Under the pieces are notes generated by a model, which ran no database searches, was not told where the DNA came from, and worked only from the letters and a program-made list of their open reading frames with translations. From the NCBI GenBank assembly GCA_016630905.1, contig WBMQ01000013.1, forward strand, positions 682,001 through 746,000: a stretch of 64,000 nt of DNA, read 5' to 3'. A program made the position numbers and the translations under genes. This document shows, piece after piece, positions 57,439-64,000 of this stretch (its first letter is position 1; the number at the start of each line of letters is the position of its first letter). The DNA is from Capillidium heterosporum (lineage: Eukaryota; Entomophthoromycota; Entomophthoromycetes; Entomophthorales; Capillidiaceae).

Positions 57439-59016
57439 TTATCGATCCCAGTAACGAACATAGGGCTTACCGAACTTCGATCCGTCTTCAAGCAGCTCTA
57501 CATTTCGAAATAAGTTAGAATAATGAATCCTAAAACCATCGAAAAAATTTACCATGAGAGCACCAGCCGATGCCACGAAGACAAAGACCTCAAAGTTCTT
57601 GATGTAAGGTATCCAACCCTTGCGATGTCCAATCGTGTAGAAGCTCAACAGGGCTTTGGGTGCAAGGTACATAGACAACGTCTCCAAGCGACTCGGGTTC
57701 TCAATATCAACTGTCACGACGTTGGCGACGAAGGCAGTCAGCATGTACAAATACTTGTAAAGGTTGGGTCGGTTGGGTAAATAGGCGGGAACCTTATGCT
57801 GGAAGCACATCAACCGTAAATAAAGAGCCAACAACGTACTCACGAAAACACCTGACCTAAGGGACTTGTACACCATCTCTTTGAGGGAACCTTGGAGACT
57901 AAGCTACGGTAAGGTAAAAGAAATTTAACAACGAAACTTACTTTGCGGTGAAAGCTTTGAACTTGAACAGGAGTTTGGGTACCAAGTTAATGGCTAGGTA
58001 CACCGGTACCATAGTTTTAAAAGTCTTCAGGAAGAGTTGGGTGACAGCTCCATTGCAGGAAGGATTATAGAGATGGATAGCTTCACAGGGTACCAAAGTC
58101 GAGGAGTAGGTAGGGTTGAACTTCATTGAACTGTTGAGGTGGTATCCACGGTTCGTCAGATCACGGTCCAAGTCACTGATTAGGTAGATCTCCCCATCTA
58201 CTATCCTACGGTTGGCTTCCAAAACGTTGGGGTCTAACATACCAAACTTGTTGTAGACGTTGTATAAGGATTCGGAGATGGAATAAGGGTGCAATATGTG
58301 AGCGTACATAATTTGCGAATCTACTAAAGTGAAGAAGAGTTGTCTACCATAGGGAATCTTTAGGGTGTTGTGGGTTTCCAGCTGTACCATTACACTTTGT
58401 AAAGCTCTAATAATTATGACTATCGATATCTATCATCTTTAATATCCTTACCTAAATACGATAGCTTGGGAGTACATCAACCTATTCTTGGGTTTCTCAA
58501 TTAGGATAGATAGGCCGGCAACACAACCTTTATAAAAATATTAGTTTATAAAAAAATTAAGCATAAGTCATACCTGCTATCAAAGTATTTATGCGATTAC
58601 TGAAGTTGGTTGTCAACGGTAATATTCGAGTTAAAAACTTCCAACTGGTAGTGAAAAGGCCTACTACCCCAGCCATCCGTAAGTTATCTCCACTTACTAA
58701 GGACTTCAAACTAAATGGTCTGTTTCTCCCACTGACGGAAAAAGTAAATTTAAGTGATATAGGTTATAAAAAGGTACCTTCTTATATACATGAACAGTCC
58801 GTAAATTAAGCTGAAGGATGCTCTACCCGCTAAAACTAGTCCGAAGCTTCCTATAAATTTGCATTAATAAAATATAACCTTTAGTTCAAATAAATTACTT
58901 GACCCTTCCAACAAGCTCTTCAATAGAAACTTCTTTACTGTTCTTGGTTCGAGTTTAGTATTGCCATTGAGGTTCTTATCATCTTCAGCAGGCGAATTGA
59001 ATTCGTAATCGGACAT
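57439..59016 (-). CDS. TMEM135 family membrane protein, 6 exons
   Basis: Exons are 59016-58899, 58850-58778, 58731-58574, 58527-58452, 58406-57942 and 57898-57439, with introns of 42-48 bp and agreeing phases. The product is 449 residues. Diagnostic pieces are A-G-C-V-A-G-L-S-I-L-I-E-K-P-K-N-R (the Gly-Leu-Ser-x-L-x-E block of the family), L-P-R-A/A-L-Q-S-V-like start of the C-terminal half, C-E-A-I-H-L-Y-N-P-S-C-N-G-A (the conserved Cys-x-x-x-H-x-x-x-x-S-C motif) and several membrane helices (LYLRLMCFQH, YLYMLTAFVANVV, VFVFVASAGALMVNFF). TMEM135 proteins are linked to peroxisomes, mitochondria and lipid homeostasis in animals and are peroxisomal membrane proteins in fungi. The N-terminal 40 residues are soluble and charged. 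Confidence 0.88.
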
Positions 59017-59930
59017 GTCGTGAAATATATACCAATTTCAAATCTCTATCTTTATAATCAAAGGTTGTCTTTTTGTTTAAATACCAATTCACATGTACAG
59101 AAAGCTGCTGATATCTATCTTTTAGGTTAGTTTAACTTGAAAAGGGTGGAGTTGAATCCCTCCTCTAGCCTGGTGAAAGTTGAAAATGGGAGTGGAGGTC
59201 TCTAAAAGCTAAATTTGGTGGACATTTTTTAGCCTTGGTTAGGTACAAATTGCAATAAATAGTCAGCATATAGGCTCGATTATAGATAGCAAGCTTATAG
59301 AGTTATGGCTTTTATATCTTTTTCAAGAGATATGCTGATGGCGCCATAATGAAAATTGACATATCAAATAGATTATGGAGAACCTATTGGAGGTATTAGA
59401 GCTATGTGAAAAACATTTGCTATTTTGTTGTTTATAGATATATAAAAAGTTATACAAATTGCTCTAAATATCTGACAGTAACTTCCATTTAGTCCCACAT
59501 AAAAGCCCACTGCTGCTAGGTACTCTACTCTCCATAAATGTTAGTATCGCTGAAGTTTGATTTACTTCATGTGTTTTTACCTCTACAGGTTGAACTATTT
59601 TCCAGTACATTGTCAGTCCATGAGAATACGATGGTGACTATCTCACTCTCACAAAATATAGTACCATCTTCACCACATTCTCAGAACCGCCTCGCTTAGT
59701 TCGTTTACCTATTCTCCGTCCTTCGAACATCTATTATATACACATATAACTTCTCAATCAAAGTACAGCTTATCGTTCAAATGATTTACCTCCATTGCAC
59801 AAGGTACCTACCACTTGAACGAAGTAGGACAAGTTAGGTTTAATAAAAATCTAATAAAGGTAACTTATACCAAAGCTCTAAAAGCAATCTAACAGAAAAT
59901 AAATTTTAATGAAGCTGTTCGAACTACAAA
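59017..59930. other. intergenic
   Basis: Promoter of the TMEM135 gene and 3' flank of the next gene. No gene seen. Confidence 0.55.
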
Positions 59931-60575
59931 TCAGTAGATGCCATATTTTGGTATACGGTGAGCAACAAAAGACATAACGAACGTGAAGATAACCGTCTGT
60001 TGGGGATGTAACCGCTCAAAGTATTGTAAAAATCCCTTCTCCAATGAGACTATATAGTACCTATAAGCTCCCACCAATTTATTAGGATTATTGGTATTAA
60101 TCAACTCATAACTGAACCCTGAACTACTGCCCGATGATTTCCTCCACTCAAATTCATCGTACTCAATAAATTCATTTTCATACGCATCTTCATTCTTGGG
60201 GTAATGTTTACTCCTATATAGCTTCAACTGAAAGTAAGTTGATTTACCCAGAGTCCTCATCTCATAGAAATCCATCTTAGAGTATATGTGGGGTTCAGGT
60301 ATAGTCGGAGGTCGAGCTAGGTAAATACGATACAGCTTTAACTTCTTGTCCTTGATACGTAGTTCGGATAGGAGGACATGATTACCAGTTTCGAACCTAC
60401 AAGAAGCTTCATAAAAGTAATTGCGAAAGACGGTTATCCTATTGTGATCTTTAATGGAGGTTATGTTGTCATCCCCAGAGTGATCATAGAAGCTGAAGGC
60501 TCCAAAGAGGGGTAGAGGCTCTTTGACTTTACTTTTATGCTTGGAGATTTGGGTTTGGGTAGAGTTGTAGAACAT
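59931..60575 (-). CDS. hypothetical 214-residue protein, possibly tubby/LURP-like fold
   Basis: Uninterrupted single-exon protein. Aromatic and charged beta-rich composition (F-R-N-Y-F-Y-E-A-S-C-R-F-E-T-G; F-S-Y-E-L-I-N-T-N-N-P-N-K-L-V-G-A-Y-R-Y-Y-I-V-S). The spacing S-Y-E-L-x-N-x-x-x-x-x-K-L-V-G-A recalls the beta-strand/turn pattern of tubby C-terminal-like proteins, but this is a guess. A hydrophobic C-terminal stretch (Q-T-V-I-F-T-F-V-M-S-F-V-A-H) could be buried or membrane-associated. No signal peptide. Confidence 0.65.
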   Translation of the reverse strand: MFYNSTQTQISKHKSKVKEPLPLFGAFSFYDHSGDDNITSIKDHNRITVFRNYFYEASCRFETGNHVLLSELRIKDKKLKLYRIYLARPPTIPEPHIYSKMDFYEMRTLGKSTYFQLKLYRSKHYPKNEDAYENEFIEYDEFEWRKSSGSSSGFSYELINTNNPNKLVGAYRYYIVSLEKGFLQYFERLHPQQTVIFTFVMSFVAHRIPKYGIY

Positions 60576-63418
60576 ATTTTTGAAGATGCTGGTGGAGAAA
60601 GTCGAACTGGTACAAAGTTTTGCTAAAGGAAACTATCTAAGCTCGATTATGGAAGGTAAGGTAAAAATAAATGTAGTTGGGTATGGGGCAGTAGTTGAGG
60701 TTGGAATTGAGGTTGGAATTGAGGTTGAAAATTCTAAAGGATAAAAATCTTACCAATCTATCCTTCCCAGCTCTATTTATATAGTAATTTTTTGCTTTTG
60801 GCAAGTCTCTTTATATGGACCTGTCTATTTCTCCGAAACTATTCCCAGTTTTCATCAAGTTTATTGTAAGCGTCTTAATAAAGAACTTCAGCAAACCGGA
60901 ATGGATCATAGCCAAAATGAAAGGTGGAACAAATTATCAAAAGTATTATACAGCTCAAATGATATATAATTTTCAAACGAGTAACTGGAATACTTTTAGG
61001 GGAGCCTTCCATATAATACTATTGATGAGTAAAGGGATATAACCTTTAAAGTTCATATAGAGTGTCCTGTCTCATTTGTAGTATATATAGTTTTAGAGGT
61101 AGATAAAGTACTGAACGATAAGGAAACTTCAAAGAAATCCTTGGTAGGTGGTTTAGATTGAAAAAGAGCATATTACATTATATCTTTTCAAATTCAATAT
61201 ATTGGGCACCTGAATTGAAATCAAGTACCTCTAACCTTTTAAATTGTAATCAGTTCCCTCCAAAGTATATCTTTTTCATCTATCCAAAGATTTAGCAGTT
61301 GTACATTTTAATAAAATTAACTTGATGCTATTTTATCAACAGTGCTTATAAGAGATACCAATATCCCACCTCTTTGATACATTTTAAAGACATCGGCGAC
61401 ATTAAACTTACAATCAGAGGTTCACTCCGTCACTTCAATGCAAATGCCCACCCAACTCAACTTTGAATAACACTTGAGCTTTTATTAGTCTAAAACCGAA
61501 ATCTACAATCTGTTTTTAGAAGTAGAGTAAGTTATAGCACTGACTTGTAAAATATATATTGTGACTGGGATCAGTATGTTAAACCAGTTGGCTTGTCATT
61601 CAAACACATGCCCTTACATGTATATCCATTCAAAAGTTCTAGGTGGTGCCGTGTTGTATAGCTTATACTTTTATATTCCGGTAACCTAATTATATTTGAG
61701 TGGGAACTGGTAACTCAGCCGGATATTCTATATCTTTAGTTTAGACAAGTTGAAATTTGAGTTGGCAGATATTGATGGCTACGAAAATAGGAATCTATAA
61801 TGAATTTCTAAATCTCAAAATTCAGTGTAGTCGATATGGTCTTCGCTGATCTATTGAAACACATACTTTTAACTTGATTACCTGTTGAATCAAATCTCAA
61901 CTCACTCCACTTACCTTTGAACCTTTTGATAATTCAAATGAACCCTCAAAGCTATCAATCTATATTTTTATTACAGTAAACTTTCACCGATCTAATATTG
62001 TATTATCCCATTTTTAGTCTTACAAATACTGCTTTTATAGGGAAATATCTATTAGCCATAACTACCAACCGGTATTGATTGTCCTATCGGATAATGAGAT
62101 AGTAATATAGTGTAAAGTATAGTCACCTCTTTGGTGGAAAGATCTTGACAAGCTTTAGAACAGTATATGCGGATATTTGGCCATAATTTGTGCTAAGGAC
62201 AGACTCTTATGAGCATTTAAATAGCGCTGATATCTTGAATACCTATAAGTGCTTTAAAACAGCTACACCTTACTTGTGAACAGTAATGGATGAGTTTAAC
62301 ATCCAGCTTTGGTAAAATGAGCATTAGTAAATATATATAAGCTATTATAATTAATACATCAGCTTACAGCGCTAGAAGTGGAAGTCCATTGTTCGTTTCA
62401 CTTTGTTTGTAAGATCAATTTTAGGCTGTAAAAACTTAGTAGTTTCCCTATCTGTAAATAGGTTGATACGGGCCATAGCTTAGATCCAAGCTATAACTCC
62501 TTTATAAATTATTTTACACTACCGATAAAATACCCTCGAGTAAGTGTAGCAATCGTATGTAACTAGAGCCTTGATGCATCTTTCTATTTTTGAAAATACT
62601 TTATTAATATACTATCGTTATATTACAATTTAATGATTCAAATGATACTGATGGATATATGTTGGATTTACAAGTCAACTGAATTAGCTGTACAGAAATG
62701 AAGATTTCTATCACCAATTCATTGACTTTTGAGCTTATACCATGATGCTCATTATGCAAATACAGTCTGAATTACTAATACATATCGCTATATCTCAATA
62801 TTAAGGCTAACCTACTGTTGATATTAGCTTCATTAAACATCCATTATAAAAGATAAACTTTAAACTAGTTTTACTTTAGAATAACTAGATCAAGGCATCC
62901 CTACCCACCAATCCTTTTAGTAAGCTAAGTGTAAAGAATAGCAAGACACCTGTTATAGTGTACTAAACTTCTATGACTTTCGCCTCCTTATGAAGGAATC
63001 CAAATTGAAAATCTAAACAAACACTTCACTAATTCTTCCATAGCAACACTTTTTATTGTATGCAACTGGTTAAAAGTTGTATACTTTACTCAAATTTACA
63101 TAAACATTTTTCCAAAGTCTTTACAACAAATCGCAATACAAATTCAACAACATCAAACCAAAATACCTTGAAATTTTAATCCCTGCCAAATATATCATTA
63201 AACGTTTAATACATATTGCAACTACATTAAAGTTCACATATGGTCTAACGGATCATCATAATTCGACCGATGAAAATAACACTTTACCCTAATTGACTTT
63301 TCAGATCGTGTTCAAATTCCAAAGCACCCCAAGGTACTATGTGGGGAAATATAGGTAAAAATTTTTCAACTGGCTTCCTAAACCTCTTACCTTTTCAACA
63401 TCAAAAATTAGGATAATC
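60576..63418. other. long intergenic region
   Basis: AT-rich apart from the short repeat at its left end. The frame 60815-61042 plus has no support. The right end should hold the promoter of the LPMO-like gene. Confidence 0.5.
60685..60730. repeat. short tandem repeat, GAGGTTGGAATT units
   Basis: About three 12-bp units just upstream of the 214-residue gene; the last is degenerate. Confidence 0.75.
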
Positions 63419-64000
63419 ATGTTAATTCCACTAATCTTGCTACTACTCTTCCAACATCCAGCTTTAAGTCACAGCAACCTACGTATCCCAACTCCAAGAG
63501 GCAATGAAAAGTGGTCCAGCTACTGTTCAAAAGGCCAAGGCTGTACAGGTCCTTGTGAATCCAGCGTCTCGGAATCTAAATTCACTCATCCCTTTTACCC
63601 CAAGCAGACGATCCAACGCGGCCAGAAGTTGAAGGTAGAGTGGCTACGTCAGAACCATCCTGGTGGTTTCGTTAGATTAGCTTTCACTACTTTTACAAAT
63701 TCCGACTCTGAGCAAGCCTTCAATACCAATGTAGTAAAGTACGTTTGTTACGAGACCAACTGCGGTGAAGCACAACAGGATGTTGTTTTAGGTCACCTCA
63801 ACGGTAAAGGAGATATGCCCTGTTCAACTACTGTACAAGTGCCTGATAACTTACCGGATGGTCCTGTTACTTTGCAGTGGATATGGTTTGGAGGTGGCGT
63901 TTACTTTTCACAGCACAACACTACCTTTGCCAACTATCATAACTGCGCTGATATGGAGTTAATAGGTGGCAATACTTTCAATGAAGGTAAGAAGCAACCT
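63419..64000 (+). CDS. secreted LPMO-like copper protein (5' part, cut by window edge)
   Basis: 194 codons are visible and open at the right edge. Signal peptide MLIPLILLLLFQHPALS is followed by His 18, which would be the exposed N-terminal His of a copper histidine brace (H-S-N-L-R-I-P-T-P-R-G). The second ligand candidate is in Q-N-H-P-G-G-F-V-R-L. Paired cysteines (Y-C-S-K-G-Q-G-C-T-G-P-C; Y-V-C-Y-E-T-N-C-G) and the aromatic G-G-G-V-Y-F near residue 165 complete the site. This layout is seen in secreted lytic polysaccharide monooxygenase-like proteins that are numerous in early-diverging fungi. I cannot assign an AA family. Chitin or cuticle/cell-wall polysaccharide is a plausible substrate by inference. 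Confidence 0.75.
   Translation, partial: MLIPLILLLLFQHPALSHSNLRIPTPRGNEKWSSYCSKGQGCTGPCESSVSESKFTHPFYPKQTIQRGQKLKVEWLRQNHPGGFVRLAFTTFTNSDSEQAFNTNVVKYVCYETNCGEAQQDVVLGHLNGKGDMPCSTTVQVPDNLPDGPVTLQWIWFGGGVYFSQHNTTFANYHNCADMELIGGNTFNEGKKQP

Noticed and set aside
60815-61042. 75-codon plus-strand frame
   Set aside because: No supporting feature; background-like.
1-64000. tRNA, rRNA and CRISPR arrays
   Set aside because: Scanned for tRNA B-box-like GGTTCGANTCC with paired arms and for regularly spaced identical repeats; none convincing. The GC island at 12.4 kb lacks tRNA boxes.

Overview
This is nuclear DNA from a fungus. Genes are split by very short GT-AG introns, mostly 32-59 bp, often with a CTAAY-like branch site. 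Intergenic DNA is long and AT-rich. The gene set is a free-living fungal one: exportin-2 (Cse1), a T/K-type cyclin, a TMEM135 homologue, two Msn2/4-type zinc-finger regulators, secreted S28 and M28 peptidases, large F-box/leucine-rich-repeat proteins and an LPMO-like secreted copper protein. The S28 and F-box expansions, the style of LPMO and the AT-rich gene-poor layout suggest an early-diverging lineage, perhaps Conidiobolus-like Entomophthoromycotina. That placement is an inference and weakly supported.

Layout. 0-12 kb is gene-rich: the 3' end of a gene at the left edge, a secreted-type amidohydrolase with a small tail-anchored ORF overlapping its start, the 16-exon CSE1 gene, a membrane thioredoxin/PDI-like protein, a C2H2 regulator and a small membrane protein. 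12-24.6 kb is a gene desert with decayed LRR fragments, degenerate tandem repeats, one GC-rich hairpin island and a single six-exon cyclin gene. 24.6-35 kb holds a secreted Pro/Thr/Cys repeat protein, a second C2H2 regulator and a 10-exon membrane protein of unknown function. 36-46 kb is an inverted arrangement: F-box then S28 on the plus strand, facing S28 and F-box on the minus strand. 47.6-48.6 kb is a decayed C2H2 finger array. 49-53 kb carries an M28 aminopeptidase and two unrecognised genes. 53-57 kb is an AT-rich, CpG-free block containing two head-to-head solo LTRs, each with its own 5-bp target duplication, plus a decayed third copy. 57-61 kb has the TMEM135 gene and a 214-residue protein. 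The right edge cuts an LPMO-like gene.

The most unusual feature is that about six otherwise conserved genes are interrupted by one-base frame changes, and every one goes the same way (+1). Two S28 genes, an F-box gene and the M28 gene can be aligned gap-free to a paralogue or family motif if exactly one base is skipped. The amidohydrolase, the repeat protein and the Cse1 exon 5/6 junction show the same sign. This is either programmed +1 frameshifting, a systematic one-base-insertion artefact of the assembly, or decay. The sequence alone cannot decide.
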